This document shows, piece after piece, positions 1 through 12,281 of a stretch of 64,000 bases of DNA. Both the position numbers and the translations under genes were made by a program. The stretch covers positions 27,008,037-27,072,036 of the forward strand of contig BSYO01000004.1 of the NCBI GenBank assembly GCA_033239525.1, read 5' to 3'. The notes beneath the pieces were generated by a model. The model was not told the DNA's origin, did not search any database, and worked only from the letters and a program-made list of their open reading frames with translations. The DNA is from Nepenthes gracilis. Lineage: Eukaryota; Streptophyta; Magnoliopsida; Caryophyllales; Nepenthaceae. Numbering within the stretch: position 1 is the stretch's first letter; each line of letters opens with the position of its first letter.

Positions 1-369
1 GTGGTTGGCACCACAAGGAAACAATCATGGTCAGCATGGCAATCAGCATCTGCTCCAAAAGGCAAGCCAGCCAGCAAATCAGGAAGGCAATCGCTCCTTC
101 CAAAGAAGGAGGATTGTCCTCTCAGCTCTAAAAGAATCCATTGAATCATCATTCATGGCATGCTCTCATTGATACTTTCTTCGAGACTTACATTGACGCC
201 TGCTTCCTTGAACACTTCAAGCCGCCAACGCTTTTTGAAAGACGATTGTGTGTTTAGAGAAATCTGCCTTCTCTGCTGCCCACATTCTCTAAAAATCCTA
301 AGGCAACAAGCGAGCTCTCACGGCCGTTTACTGCCTTCCCACCTCCCAAATTCAAGGAGACCTCACGTC
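1..369. other. unassigned sequence
   Basis: No family was recognised. A short open frame at 160-423 reads through a CT-rich stretch and has no domain I know. The right part probably belongs to the LTR remnant that follows. Confidence 0.3.
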
Positions 370-560
370 TGTCTTACATCTTGGTCAAACACTCAAGCTC
401 TCTCTCTCTCTCTCTATTTTTAGTTTCTTCCTTTTTGAGGACTGTTTACTGACTTGAGCGTCGAAATATTTTCGGTGAGACAACTTCCCGCCGATAACGC
501 TGACCTCTTGTTTGTTTTAGTGGTGTGCGAATTCGTACTCAGTGAACGGGGCCGGTTCAA
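370..560 (+). mobile_element. gypsy LTR tail remnant (Tat-like)
   Basis: A (CT)n tract at about 398-414 is followed by a sequence reading like the R/U5 part of Tat-lineage gypsy LTRs: a gacttgagcgtcg motif near 452-464, a purine/pyrimidine block, then a cctcttgtttgttt-like stretch. No PBS, partner LTR or TSD is visible, so this is at most a truncated tail. The assignment rests on remembered LTR phrasing only. Confidence 0.3.
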
Positions 561-790
561 ACCATCCAAAAAAATCCGAATCTGTTCGAAATCGGATCTA
601 TGTACGCATCAATTTTAATCACTAGATATTATATACACACATATATAATTATATTCTTAATATTATATTTTATTCTTTATATATAATAATGTAATTATAT
701 ATATATATATATATATAAATATAAATACGTGTATATATATATACATTTTAAATGTATAAAATACATTTAAGTACCCAAATGAACAACAAA
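561..790. repeat. AT-rich spacer with (TA)n
   Basis: Low-complexity AT-rich DNA containing a (TA)n microsatellite near 695-716 and palindromic TATA runs around 730-770. No gene is visible. Confidence 0.6.
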
Positions 791-1030
791 GGTGCGCGGT
801 AGTGCAGCGGCAGAAGCCTTCCTTCCCACAGCGACCCATGTTTGATTCCCGGCTACCGCCCGCACGTGCAGCATTTTATTTTCCCTGTAGTGCTACAGTA
901 ATGGGCCAGAAGCATCTGGGCCGTGCACGAAAGGGGTTGGCAAAATCCCGCCGCACGGACGTAGTCGTTGGAATTGGATTTGGGCCGCGAACGTAATCGG
1001 CCCAAGTCCAAAAGCGATATAGTATTATTT
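791..1030 (+). mobile_element. tRNA-derived SINE candidate
   Basis: An A-box-like tagtgcagcgg (800-810) and a B-box-like tgtttgattcc (about 838-848) lie roughly 30 bp apart, the spacing of an internal RNA polymerase III promoter. About 180 bp of non-tRNA body follows and ends in a T-rich run at 1023-1034, as in Au-like plant SINEs. It is not an intact tRNA gene because no cloverleaf can be closed. No clear flanking target-site duplication was found. Confidence 0.5.
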
Positions 1031-1050
1031 TTTTAAAACATTGTAGCAGA

Positions 1051-1164
1051 ACGACGTCGTTTAAAATCGAATACGTTCCCTCGAAACGACATCGTTCAGA
1101 AAACTCAAAATTGAAACCAAAACGAAGACGTTTATAGCTATAGAAATAGTAAACGACGCCGTTC
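1051..1164. other. cluster of ACGNCGTCGTT-type palindromic motifs
   Basis: Four related near-palindromes lie within 114 bp: acgacgtcgttt (1051-1062), aacgacatcgtt (about 1085-1096), aacgaagacgttt (1121-1133) and aaacgacgccgtt (1151-1163). They follow the SINE candidate directly. Such motifs contain an ACGT-type core bound by bZIP factors in plants, so either a regulatory cluster or a degenerate repeat is possible. No gene start is evident nearby. Confidence 0.4.
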
Positions 1165-1420
1165 AAGTCGTCTTCTTCCTTCGTCGGTTTCGCCCAAACC
1201 CGACAACAACCGATTCGACCCGATTTACAGACCCAATTGAAACAGTACCATATGAACACCAAAAATGATGAAAAATATATGGAAATTTTAGAAATTTAAT
1301 TTCCCATCGATTTTCAGTGCTTATTTGAACTGAATCTTAAAAAAATGAAGACTTTAGGATTTTCAAGTTTCGAATGAAAATAAAAAATCAACAGAATGGC
1401 AAAGGCAGAGGAGATGCCTC

Positions 1421-1740
1421 GCTCTGATACAAATGTTAGCAAATAATGTGGTTTAAAGAACCACTAAAGCGGAATAATGAATCGAGTTTATACCTCCCAC
1501 CATTTGCATGCTCTGTTTTTTCGGACGTGAGATCTGGACCGACTTTGAGTTTTTGGACACTCCTTCCTTCTTTAGATGGTGTAATGTTTGAGTTGGGTGC
1601 CAGGGATAAAGCCAGAACGCTCAATTTATAGGCAAAATCATCAAATGCCACAAACGCGCGTTACGTACTCAAACCGGCCGAGAATTGATTTGTCAATGAA
1701 TAGGAGAGTTATCAACACTAAATGAACCACTAATACTTCA
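1421..1740 (-). mobile_element. minus-strand LTR edge with PBS remnant
   Basis: gctctgatac at 1421-1430 is the reverse complement of the tRNA-Met-type primer-binding site (GTATCAGAGC). It sits against tgttagc at 1434, the expected place for the inner end of a 5' LTR of a minus-strand element. A TATA-like tataaattgagc lies on the minus strand near 1628. The outer LTR boundary and any coding interior were not found, so this is a remnant. Confidence 0.35.
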
Positions 1741-3879
1741 GCAATTAACTGAGTTAAATGACAGAAAGAGATAAATCAATCGAGGAAGACGAAAAGAAAA
1801 CGAAACTGTTGTCGGCTCTAATCCGGCTCGGATCGGCTTGATGAAGCCGGCTCATGGCTCAGCGGCTCAAAATTGCTAAAGCCCATATGTTCATCTCTTT
1901 TACAGCTTTCAGGATAATAAAATTTTAATATAAATTTAAGAAGGTAGAATAATTTTATAATTTGCAAAACAATTGAAAACCTAAACCCCATTTTATTTTT
2001 CCGTCAATCCGTGAGATTTACTCTACCAGAATTTATAAAACACTATGAATTAAAATTATTCTATAATTTATAGAATTATTATATTATTTTATAATATAAA
2101 ATATTGAATTAAACATCATAATAAATCTTGAAAAGATCATTTCAATTCAAATTGCATTATAATATTTCGACTCCGTATAATAAATTTGCAGAAGTAATAC
2201 ATAATCAAATACTCAATATACGTAAATAATATTTGTGTCTATATGATACGGGTAATTTGAGAATAAAAGTAAAGCAACAATAATAATAAAAAGATAAGTT
2301 TTTTGGTGACAAAGGAAAAACTTGATACCTACGATAATCGAAAAAAGCACTTCGGGTTTCAACGGCCAACACAGAAGTGCACTATAAAAATTAACTTACA
2401 GACCGGATGGTAACGACGCGCTAATCTAACCGACTTACTTCCGTCTTGTGATCCCTACCAAGTAATTCCTTGGATTTGCCCGCGGCAACAGAATCGGACA
2501 CATTTCAATCTTCACGTTAATCTTTCATCTCGAACCACTTGAAGGACCAAACGCCACTGGAACCCAGTGTTCACACCACCAATGTAGCCACGAAGGTTAT
2601 TCAACAAGAAGATATGTAAATGGAGACCATAATGAAATGAGAAAACTTTGTCAATGGAGCACGAGCATTAGTATCGAGTTTTCTCAATGATGGAGCAAAA
2701 GATAGATGGCTTAGCAAAAGCGAAAGGCTCCTTAAAATTCTGCTAGAAGAGTTAGGGTTTCAAAACATAAGACATATATATATATATGTAGCCGAAAAAG
2801 ATTTCAAAAATAATGAGCCGTTAAACATAAGGACTTGCGCTGCTCGAGCGCTCGGCGAGCGTGGGATAGGTTTTAGAGAAGTTAGGTGCGGGCGCTCGAG
2901 CCCTAACGGGGCGCACATCGAGTGCTCGATTCTGTTAACTACGCTCGCTATGCGCCTCAAATGTTTACCAAGCGCATGCGGCATGGGGAGTGCCTACAAG
3001 GTGCCTTGTGCGGCCAATGGGCGCTGATCTCAGAAGGGGCTGAAATAGAGAATAATGCAGCGTGAACGCTAAGATGTGACGATAATGATCCGCTAATATG
3101 AGGTAGATAAAAGTCTTTCAAGCACGGGTGATGTTGCAGACAATTGAACACCCCCACAAAATTACCGAATATGCCAATACATAATGCGACTAACAAATCT
3201 GAATATATGCTTGAAGTGTTTTTTTTTGAAGAATTTGGAACCAATTATTCTTCTTTCACTCATATTTATCTTTCTTTACAAGGGTTATAGAAATTTTGTG
3301 AAGAACACCATTATCATATTATTTCAAGGACTTTCTTATTTAAAGAGGGAAAATCGGAATTAAGTTATCAAAATAATTTTTTATTTGATTTTTTTTTAAA
3401 CATCCTATCATTATCTAAAAAATTTTCTTTTTAATCCACAAAATTATGATGGATAATTATATCATTTATAGGATAAAAAAAGATTGACTCATTAATGATA
3501 TAATTAATGTCATTTTTATTAAAACCTAACTAATTAAGTAAATCAATCTTTTAATAAAATATAATAAAATTATACAAAATTATAATTATTAGTTATTTTA
3601 ATAAATTATTAATTACATGTCATATTATATATATAATTCTAAAACAACTCACATAATATATATGTGGCAATTTAAACCTAAATAGTTTGATTCAGCATAA
3701 ATCAACCAAATGAAAAAAAAAAATAAACCATAAACATTTATAATAGATTCATCATAAATATAATATTTATAATAAATATTAGACTCTTAAAAATAAGAAA
3801 CAATATAAATCTCTATGATCATTAAACTCATGAAAATGCAACCTCGATAAAATATGTAATATCTAATAAAGTAGAAAAA
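1741..3879. other. unassigned, AT-rich with GC-richer LTR-like block
   Basis: No gene was recognised. 2220-2600 and 2820-3250 are less AT-rich. The second holds gcgctcgagc and gagcgctcgg motifs of the kind also seen in the LTRs near 25.8 kb and 27.2 kb, so it is probably old LTR material. 3300-3880 is plain AT-rich DNA. Confidence 0.35.
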
Positions 3880-4560
3880 GGTCACATCATCTCTCAATAT
3901 AAAAACTGTTAGACTCTGAAATTGTCTTTTTCTGAAATTTTTATAGCAACTGTTAGCGTGCTATTAACTTGCTCTATTTTTAAATCAAGAAAATATAATA
4001 GTGAGTCAAAAATCTAACATGTAATATAAACAATAATAACAACAATCAAAGAATATCCCAAATATAAATACCAAATATGCAATGTCAATAACAATATACA
4101 ATTAGCTATGAACTATTCAACATTCAATATTATATCATAACCGTAACTCAAGGACTACAAGAATAATTATCAATGATTTTTATTAAAATAGAACATCAGG
4201 AATGTAAATAAAATTTTACTGAATTCAAATATAAATAAGGTTATAAATTCTATCGAACCTACTTCAATAGAAGTCATAACTAAATAAGATATTACAATAA
4301 TCTTTTCGAATCATATCCTATCATTGTAAACCAATGACTACTCATCTACCACAAAGAATTAGGTAACATCCATAATATACTAAAAGTTTTTTGTTTGACA
4401 AGTAACCAACCCTATAATCTTGTGATATCTTATTACTTGTGGTGTACAACTATCAAACTTAATTTCTCTAAATAATATTCTTACTATCCCATCAAGGTGA
4501 GCCTAAAATATGCTACGCCCATTTTCTCATGGTCCAACTTGAAGCCATGCTCAAATGATG
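3880..4560 (-). mobile_element. degenerate gypsy LTR copy
   Basis: This block aligns by eye with part of the large LTR at 12.3-14.5 kb. The phrase around 3988-4010 (aagaaaatataatagtgagtc) matches 12533-12553 with few changes, and similar ordered matches follow over several hundred bases. It is strongly AT-shifted, consistent with methylation-driven C-to-T decay. No coding interior adjoins it. Confidence 0.3.
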
Positions 4561-4776
4561 TACAATATATTTTATTTTAAATTCACATATTAAATACAAC
4601 ACTTATCGTTACAATATTTTTTGATATCTCATCGAGTATTGATCGGAGGATTATAAGTATCCATCCATAAAATATATATTTTATTTTATTTTGTAATGAT
4701 CGGGTTCCTAAAATTTAGTCACTTGAGACCTCAATGGTATAAAAATTGATCGAGGTAGTATGAAGGCTGGTTAAGT

Positions 4777-4938
4777 ATTGTTGACTAGAATTAAAGTGTT
4801 GACTGAAAATATAGTGTTGATCGAAAAAATAGTGTTGACCAAAAATATAGTGTTAACCAAAATTTTAGTGTTGACCGAAATTATAGAGTTGATCGAAATT
4901 CTTGAATTGACCAAAATTAGATAGATGACCAAAATGAT
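4777..4938 (+). repeat. 18-bp tandem array carrying TTGAC cores
   Basis: Nine 18-bp units in register, consensus roughly agtgttgaccgaaaatat. Five units keep the W-box core TTGAC (TTGACT or TTGACC). The others carry TTGATC, TTAACC or ATGACC. The array lies in the upstream (U3) part of the LTR. Confidence 0.8.
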
Positions 4939-5857
4939 TATGAACTATGGTCTGTTTATGAACAGTAACAACTGAGAAAATAAGAAAGTGATTGAGGATG
5001 TTTGAAAACATTAGAAGAAAACTAAGGACTTAGGACAAGACCAAGGAATCATTAAGAAGATCGAAAACTCATTAAGAGACTGATGAATCATTAAGAGATC
5101 GAGGACTCAAAGAGTGAGAGTAAGAGGCAGTGAGACAATTAATAGAATTAGTTCATGGCTATATCCTGGTCCCATATGCTCCGTCAACCTTTCAAAAAGG
5201 AAGATTTAGTGGAATAAGAAGTACAAAAAAGGTGACCTACTCTATTGACTTTTCAGAAAGGAAGATTAAGTAAAAAAAGAAGTACGAAAAAGTATCAAGT
5301 AGGTAACCTACTTTCACCTACTTTTATCTATACCATTACCTATAAATACCGAATTTAGAGGACAAGAGGGGGGTATGAAATCGGAGAGAAGCACGAAAGA
5401 GAAGAAGGAGAGAAAGGATTTCAAATTAAGTAAGAAAACTTATTAGCGCAGGATCAAAAAAGTGTGCCCTACGTTTTGTTGTTAACTATTGATAATTCTT
5501 ATCTAAAAATTTCTTGGGTATTATGATTCTAATGCCCTTCTTCTCTATTTCTCTACGCAATGCATGATAATTTCTTCTCATGATTTATAGAGAAAATACA
5601 TATTTTGCGCATGTGTTGTGCTTTACGTATGGGATTTTATCCTACGAATCATGTTGGAAAATTTGTTAGAAATCACTTCTGTTCACTGAGTTGGGTATTA
5701 CAGTAGGATATAGTAAGCCTAAACTAAGGTGCATGAAAAAGTTAATTTGCATGTTAAATTCCTGTCAACAAATACCAATTCTCTTATTTAAATATCTCAC
5801 CCATTTGCATGCTTTTAGAAACTTCGGTCATTTGACGAACAAAAATAGTTTTTCAAT

Positions 5858-6076
5858 GGCCGAGTAGTTGCAGGCCCTAAATGTAACTGTTTTTGATATG
5901 TGATGGCCGAATAGCTGCAGGCCCTAAATATAGCCGTTTTAGATATATGATGGTCGAGTAGTTGTAAGTTCTAAATGTAACCATTTTTATGTATGATGAT
6001 TTAATAGTTGTAGGCCTAAAATGTAGCCGTTTCTAATATATGATGGCCGAGTAGTTGCAGGCTAAAAATATAGCCC
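5858..6076 (+). repeat. 47-bp tandem array in LTR
   Basis: Four full and one partial unit of about 47 bp, each beginning near ggccgagtagttgcagg and ending tatatgat. Units 3 and 4 are the most diverged. It lies in the downstream half of the 4692-6720 LTR. Confidence 0.75.
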
Positions 6077-6720
6077 GATAAATGAAATTTGGTTTTGGAT
6101 TTGAAATTGTCTGAAAACTAGTTCTCATGAAATATAACCTTGTCCCATGTTTTAAGCTTCAATCCGCATTTTGGATTTTTGTTTCGAAATTGTAATTATT
6201 CATGTATTTAATTATTAGTATTTTATTGAGTAATATGCTCACTCCTAACTATTTTCTTGTCTTCAGACGACTAAGGATTTATGTCAGACAAAAAAGAGTA
6301 GAGTCGGATAAATTAGCTAGGCAAGAAGGCCAACTTGGTTTCTTGTAGTAGTACTTGATTAGCCTTGAAGTATTTTCTTGGTCATTATGGGAACTTTTGT
6401 ATCATGATACCATTGTATGAATTAATGAAAAATTGAATGCTTATGTTGAGTTTTACGGTTTAAGAAATTTTTATTTCTAATGGCATCTCATAAGTCTTTG
6501 ATTTTGATTATAATCGACTGACCTAGAACTTTGAACGACCAAGTAGCGGCTGTCCTTGTTATATGGCCAACTTAATAACCGGCCTTTTTCGATCCTTGTG
6601 TATGCGATTGAATATTTATGTCTACTCTTTTATGTGTCTTTTGGGACGAGGTAATTATTCTACCTATATGTACGATCAATGATGAAGGTCATGAGAGGAT
6701 TAATGGGTCGTTTCGTCACA

Positions 6721-7176
6721 GGTAGTATCTGAGAAAGAGACATCTTAGGTTTAATTTGAATTTATGTGAAAATTTAGGATAGATTAAGATCAATTAATGA
6801 ATAGGTGAAGGCATAGGACAACTAAGTTTGGTCGGCTAAGATTTAGTTATCCTAATCCAATCAATTAGGCTAGCATTAAGTAAAGATCGGGACGTTGTGT
6901 TTAGAAAGAGTCGTGTCCTAATAGGTCAAATTATAATCTGACCGACTTACTCTTATTTTAGAAGCTGAAGTAAAAATAGCAAGTAGGAAAAGACGGGCTG
7001 CTTGTAATTTTTAAGACCGAAAAGCGAAGTTGTAATGGCTGGATATTTTTATCGAAAAATCTGAAATTAAATTGGGTGAATTTATTTTTAACGTATATTA
7101 GTAAAAATAATTGTGAAGTAATAATATAAATATTTTGAGTATAATAATAATAATAATAATAATAATTAACAAATCC
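6721..7176 (+). other. leader remnant after LTR, (TAA)n
   Basis: The PBS-like start (6721-6735) is followed by AT-rich sequence with no gag or pol similarity. A (TAA)n microsatellite occupies about 7141-7165. Confidence 0.4.
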
Positions 7177-8110
7177 CTGCCATTTCACCTCCTTCTCGGC
7201 TCTTCTTCTCTGCCTTCCGTCCCCACCTTCTCTTCCTCTCGTCTCTCTCGATTCCCTGCTCTCTCTCTCTCTCTCTCTCTCTCTCGCTCGCAACGGCTTC
7301 CAGCATGCCGTTCCGTTCGAATATACACTCCAACAAACTGCTGCCGTGGCAAACCGCCCGATTCCCTTTGCCTCCCCACCGTTTCACCTCCATAGTTCTA
7401 TTTAAGCTTTTTTGTTGGTGGTTGTGTGCTGGTGAGTGAATGGAAGAAAATCGGAGCTGTGTGTGAGGGTAGAGTGAGGTCTAGTGGCCGATTGCGTGTT
7501 AGTACTGTGCTTGGTTGCCGACGCCATCATCGTTCGAGTACCTTGCTGCTGTCGCCGTCGTCGACCCTGCTGCCGTGCCGTCGTCAGCGTGGTCGTCGTA
7601 GCCGTGCCGATTTCGTTCTGAAGCCGAACAACCAACCCTAATTCGAAGCCGAGCTGAAGCCGAAGTTGAAGCCAGAACCAGAGCCGAACTCGAGCCGTGT
7701 ACAAAAAAAGGGTGAAATCAGGCAAGTGAATCCTCTTTGTGTCAATTCTTTTTCTATTCCGAAAAATCAGTGTTCCTCTATTACAATCTACTCCTCCTCT
7801 TCTTCCAATTTTCTTGTTGCTGTTGGAATTGGGAGAGTATTGTTCGGAAGACAGAAATCGGGGAAAAACAGAGCATCGTGTTCTGTTTTGGCCGAGGTTT
7901 TGTGATGAAGGGATGCGGTGATTTGATGATTAAAAGTGTTGGGTGTGAATGTATACGGTTAATTGTGTAGCCGTATGTGTGTATTTGAGTGTGTGTATGT
8001 GTGTGTGTAAACGGTTGGGTGTACACAGATACGTGTAACCGTGCTGATGAGTGTGGGGGTTTAGACTAGAATAATGATCGTTTGAAAAAGTTTAACATAC
8101 TATCTAGTCT
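7177..8110 (+). mobile_element. TG-rich LTR-like block
   Basis: GC-richer than its surroundings, with (CT)n at about 7259-7284, many gccg/gtcg triplets (7500-7690) and a TG-rich part (7930-8060). The TG-rich part shares vocabulary with the minus strand of the CA-rich LTR at 13.8-14.4 kb (gccgtatgtgtgtat, cagatacgt, gtgtaaccgtg). That suggests an oppositely oriented relative of the same LTR. Short open frames here are composition-driven and are not called as genes. Confidence 0.35.
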
Positions 8111-9120
8111 GATGAACAGTAGCAGTGTAAGAGAAGAAGATGAACAGTATCTGGGTGAGGAGAGAAATCATCTTCTGAGCAATTTTTGACCCAACTATTC
8201 ATAAGATTAGTTAATGCACTCGTGCTTGAGTAATTGTTGTTATTATTCTATAATACACTATGTTTAATTTTATATTGATGAAATGTTATTTTAATCATCT
8301 GAAATTGTAGAAATCAAGTGATAAATATACTATGATGAATATTGAAATCTATTCATCTCATCCTAGTTGAGATGATTAATGTTTGGGCCAATTGTTTACA
8401 TGATAAATTAATACATTTATTATCATAAATTTATAATTTTTAAACTAATATGCTACGTATAATACTGCATTTAAGAAATGTGATTTCGATTGTTCTAGGT
8501 TGTAACAATTGATTGACTAATATGTGATGAGGGAAATGAAAACTAGACCTTAGTGAGACCACAGAAGAGCCATTGTTTCCTTACTGTACTGATTAACCAA
8601 ATATAGTATCTGTGATATGATCCTGTAAATCATGCCTTCCATTGAAGTGATGATATTTACTAATTTAAATTATAAAATTGAGCATGTATTTTTGTTACGA
8701 CAGGAAGACACAGAGATTGGCAATTGTTGGGACAGCATTGCAGTGATGTTTAGCCACAATGGAATTACAGGCAGATGCAGTATAAAAATACAGTGTTATT
8801 TTATGATAACCTTAATTAAGATCCAAAGTATAGGCTAAGATAAAATCTTTTAGTGATTCATGTTTTTACGTGAAGTAATTTTCCTTGAGCTAAAGTTTGG
8901 CGTTCAATTAGTTTTAGACCAGCATTCAAGCGTGGGCCGATATCAATTAAAATCGATAATTCATGAGTTTTGTTTGATAGTAACAGAATAAGTTGTACTC
9001 TTATGGCCTCATAAGGAGATTAATAAACTGGTGAGTCCAATAACAATTAGATAAAATCTAAGGGATCGGTATAGACTTGATGCTTGGTTATATTACTGGT
9101 GAGTTTTTTTTTATATTTCT
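8111..9120. other. unassigned AT-rich sequence
   Basis: Nothing recognisable. It lies between the TG-rich block and the truncated end of the minus-strand gypsy element, whose 3' LTR would be expected here but was not found. Confidence 0.4.
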
Positions 9121-9345
9121 TCACCAGAATATTTTTCTTAAGTTATGATATATTTTATTAATTCCAGGGTGAAGTGTATACCTGGTTTGGTATACTTCTC
9201 TCATAATCTCTTCTTTAAGCTCCTTATTTTCAGGCACATACAACAGATCCTTAAATTTCAAGATTCCACTAGCTCGAACATTAAAATACACTCTGAAGTC
9301 CATCTCTAAGTTTCCTGTAATCTCCATGAAGAAAGGATCATTCAC
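9121..9345 (-). pseudogene. gypsy integrase zinc-binding fragment
   Basis: This frame ends with the signature LHPGINKIYHNLRKIFW, the His-containing half of the integrase HHCC zinc-binding region. It is preceded by a LLYVPENKELKEEIMREVY stretch typical of the segment before integrase in plant gypsy elements. The element stops here and no DDE core follows. Confidence 0.75.
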
Positions 9346-9429
9346 TTACCCTTCTTTGATTCTCTATAACGCCTCCTGCTGCACTTGAAAATAAGATAGT
9401 AACATTCAATTACCTTTAACATACCGCTA

Positions 9430-10700
9430 AATATCGCAATAATTAACACAATACAATATTTTCATCTCCTTAATCTACAGACTCACCATAACACTTGATC
9501 GGTGACTCAAAATATCAGCCACCACATGGGCTTTTTCTGACTGGTAAAAGATCTCATAATTATAATCTTTCAGAAATTTGATCCACCTTATTTACCTCAT
9601 GTTTAATTGATTCTGACGAGAATAAATATTTTAAACACTTATAGTCGAATATATAGGAAATTTCTCACAATACAGATAATGTATCCAGATTTTTAATACA
9701 AACACCACAATAGATAGTTCTAAATCATGCATCAGATAATTCCTTTCATGAACCTTTAACTGTCAGGATCCATAAGCAATCACCTGTCCATGTTGCGTTT
9801 GAATGCAACCCAACCCCGTCTTAGAGGTATCACAGTAAACTATTAACACAGCTGATCTGTCCGAAATACTCAAAATTGGTGCAATGGTTAATCAGTCCTT
9901 TAGCTCCTAAAAACTTTGCTCGCATTCCTCAATCAATATAAACATAGCCTCATTTTTTGTTAACTAGGTGAGCGGCAAAATAATTCAAAAAAAATTCTCT
10001 ACGAATCTACAATAATATCTGGCCATGCCTAGAAAACTCCGGACCTCGATCACCAAAGTTGGACGACTCCAATTTATAACAGCCTCAATTTTCCTCAGAT
10101 CAACCAAAATACCATCCGTAGAAATAATATGGCCTAAGAATCCTACTTCGTTCAACCAAAATTCACACTTAATTAACTTTACAAATAACTTATGCTCTCG
10201 AAGGGCTTGGAGCATGGTTCTCAAAAGCACATCGTGCTCTTCATTACTCTTAGAGTAGATAAAGATATCATCGATAAAAATTATCACAAATTTATCCAAA
10301 TATGATTGAAAGACTTAGTTCATTAAATCCATGAAAGTGGCGGAGTATTTATTAACCTGAACGGCATTACTATAAATTCGTAGTGGGTATACCTCGTCCA
10401 GAATACCGTTTCTGCCACATCCTCTTAATGATGATTGGGAGCTGATGGTATTCGGATCGAAAATCAATCTTAGAAAATACGCAGGCTCCCTATAACTGGT
10501 CAAAACAATCATCAATTATGGGCAAATGATATTTATTCTTAATTGTGATCTAATTTAACTCCTGATAATTCACACACAATTTTTAAGTTTCATCTTTTTT
10601 TCACAAATAAGACCGGCGCACCCCATGGGAATATACTTGGCCTAATGAATCCCTTATCCTGCAATTCTTACAATTGCTATTTAAACTCCTTCAATTCAAC
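9430..10700 (-). pseudogene. gypsy reverse transcriptase and RNase H remnant
   Basis: The 9985-10299 frame holds the catalytic FIDDIFIYS box (YxDD equivalent, both Asp kept), then the LGHIIST and FLGMARYYCRFVENF motifs that end the RT palm and connection. Translated pieces to the left (about 9480-9600) match the RNase H tether (WIKFLKDYNYEI, HVVADILS). The region right of 10300 covers the RT fingers but is split by several frame changes. In a working element it would copy the genomic RNA; here it cannot be made as one protein. Confidence 0.8.
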
Positions 10701-11500
10701 CGACGCCATTCTGTAGGGCGACTTAGATATCGGTACCGATCCTGATACTAGGTTAATTTTAAACTCTATCTCCTGATGTGGTGGCAAACCCCCAAGCAAT
10801 TTTTCAAGGAATAAATCCTCAAAATCACACACCGTAGGAATCTCCATAGCTGACATTTCATGATCATCAGCTACACTAGTATAAGTTAGACAGGCCTGGC
10901 ATCCATTTCTCATCAAATATTGGGCATGAATAGCCAAAATAAAGCAAAATGTCTCTTTTTGCAGAACTCCTTGGATATAAAAAGGCTTACTTTTTGAAAT
11001 AATAAGGTATACCCTCTTTTGAAAACAATCAATATTGGCATGATATCTTGCCAACCAATTCATGTCTAAGATTACATCAAAATTAGACATCTCCAGTGAG
11101 ACTAAGTCAGCTGGCAACTAAGATCCATTAATCTCTATAACACACCATGGGTACATAAATCTAGAATCATAGATGATCCTGTGGATGTTGAGATAATTAA
11201 AGAATAATAAAAAATCTTAGGGGATGAAGCAAGATGATGCGCAAATATAGTCATAACGAATGAATGGGTAGATCTTGAGTCAAAAAGCATACAAAAGGAA
11301 ACACCACAAATAAAGAGATTACCTTCCACTACATCAGTTGAGACTTGGGCCTCATTTGCAAAGAGACTGCAAACGCCTTGGCCGGAATAGTTGGTTTGGA
11401 TTATGGGGCTCGCTTCCATTGAGGGCAATTTCTTATCATATGCTTCGCCTATTCACAATTGTAACAAACTCCCAACTTCTTGAAATAAAGCTTGCCCTCA
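10677..11500 (-). pseudogene. gypsy protease and zinc-knuckle remnant
   Basis: The frame at 11135-11428 has the retropepsin active-site region, with LFDSRSTHSFV where families carry DSG or DTG, so the catalytic glycine is replaced by Arg. Just upstream, around 11440-11490, the minus strand reads CYNC..HM..NC, a CX2CX4HX4C knuckle interrupted by a stop codon. The 10677-11117 frame continues through DVILDMNWLARYHANIDC, the usual post-protease segment, into the RT N-terminus. Confidence 0.75.
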
Positions 11501-12281
11501 TGCAGTTTTTCGTAATGAGGGCACGGGTTGGATAACGTCCTTGAGGCTGGAGCTGATTGGCAGGACTCCTTCCGAGACTCTAGCTACTTTGTCTTCTTCA
11601 GGGGTCTCCCAGGCCCCACATTGGAGCTTACTCCTGCGCTGCCCCGGCTAGATGTCTTCTAAAAAACTCATCATTCTCCAATTCCTTTTCATAGATAATG
11701 CCTCTATCCAATACTTTCCTGTACGTCAGCAGCTTAAATATTGACAGGTGCTTCTTAATGTCATCCCTTAAACCCTGAAAAAACCTTCTTGCCTTCCTAT
11801 CTTCTTCCTACACCACCTACGAAATATAACGGGATAACTCCGTAAACTTAGCATCGTATTTAACCACCGTACGACTATCCTGTCTTAACTATAAAAACTC
11901 TTCTTTCTACCCACAGAAACTGATAAGAAATTATTTCTCCATAAAGGCCGCTTCAAACATGACCCAAATAATCTCATTCTCCGACACCTCGAATACTCTC
12001 TTCTGTATTTTCCACCAATGATAGGCCTCTCCCTCCAATTTATAAGTGGCAAATAAAACATTATCATCGACGGGATATTTAATGACCGCAAATACCTTCT
12101 TAAGCCGCTAAATTCACGTATCTGCCTTCACTGGATCCGGTTCTTCTAAGAATTCTGGAACCCGCTTATTAGTAAAACGATCATACGTTGATGTCCCCGA
12201 CCAACAGGAGCTGGAGCCAAACTATGTTGTCACATAGCCTCCATAACATTGGCCATCCGTCCTAATATATTCAACTATTCT

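Larger units (their letters stand above)
4692..6720 (+). mobile_element. large gypsy-type LTR with adjacent PBS
   Basis: The block starts TGTAATGATCGGG and ends TCGTTTCGTCACA. It is followed at once by ggtagtatctgagaa, which resembles the tRNA-Met PBS TGGTATCAGAGC. The 2029-bp length and the gggtcg...caca end fit large LTRs of Del/Tekay-like chromoviruses. It contains an 18-bp array (4777-4938) and a 47-bp array (5858-6076). No coding interior or second LTR follows, so this is a 5' LTR with its element deleted. Superfamily is inferred from ends and PBS only. Confidence 0.6.
9121..12281 (-). pseudogene. Ty3/gypsy gag-pol remnant, minus strand
   Basis: A decayed polyprotein reading right to left in normal order: gag remnant (about 11600-12280), CCHC zinc knuckle (about 11430-11490), aspartic protease, reverse transcriptase, RNase H, and an integrase zinc-binding end. 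Stops and frameshifts split every domain. The integrase core, any chromodomain and the 3' LTR are missing. RT motifs resemble Del/Tekay-type chromoviruses. The right side abuts an LTR (12282 onward), but the expected PBS between LTR and gag is not visible, implying a small deletion there. Confidence 0.85.

Noticed and set aside
7166..7395. Several overlapping Arg/Glu or Ser/Leu-rich frames
   Set aside because: They read through a (CT)n microsatellite on both strands, which keeps every frame open.
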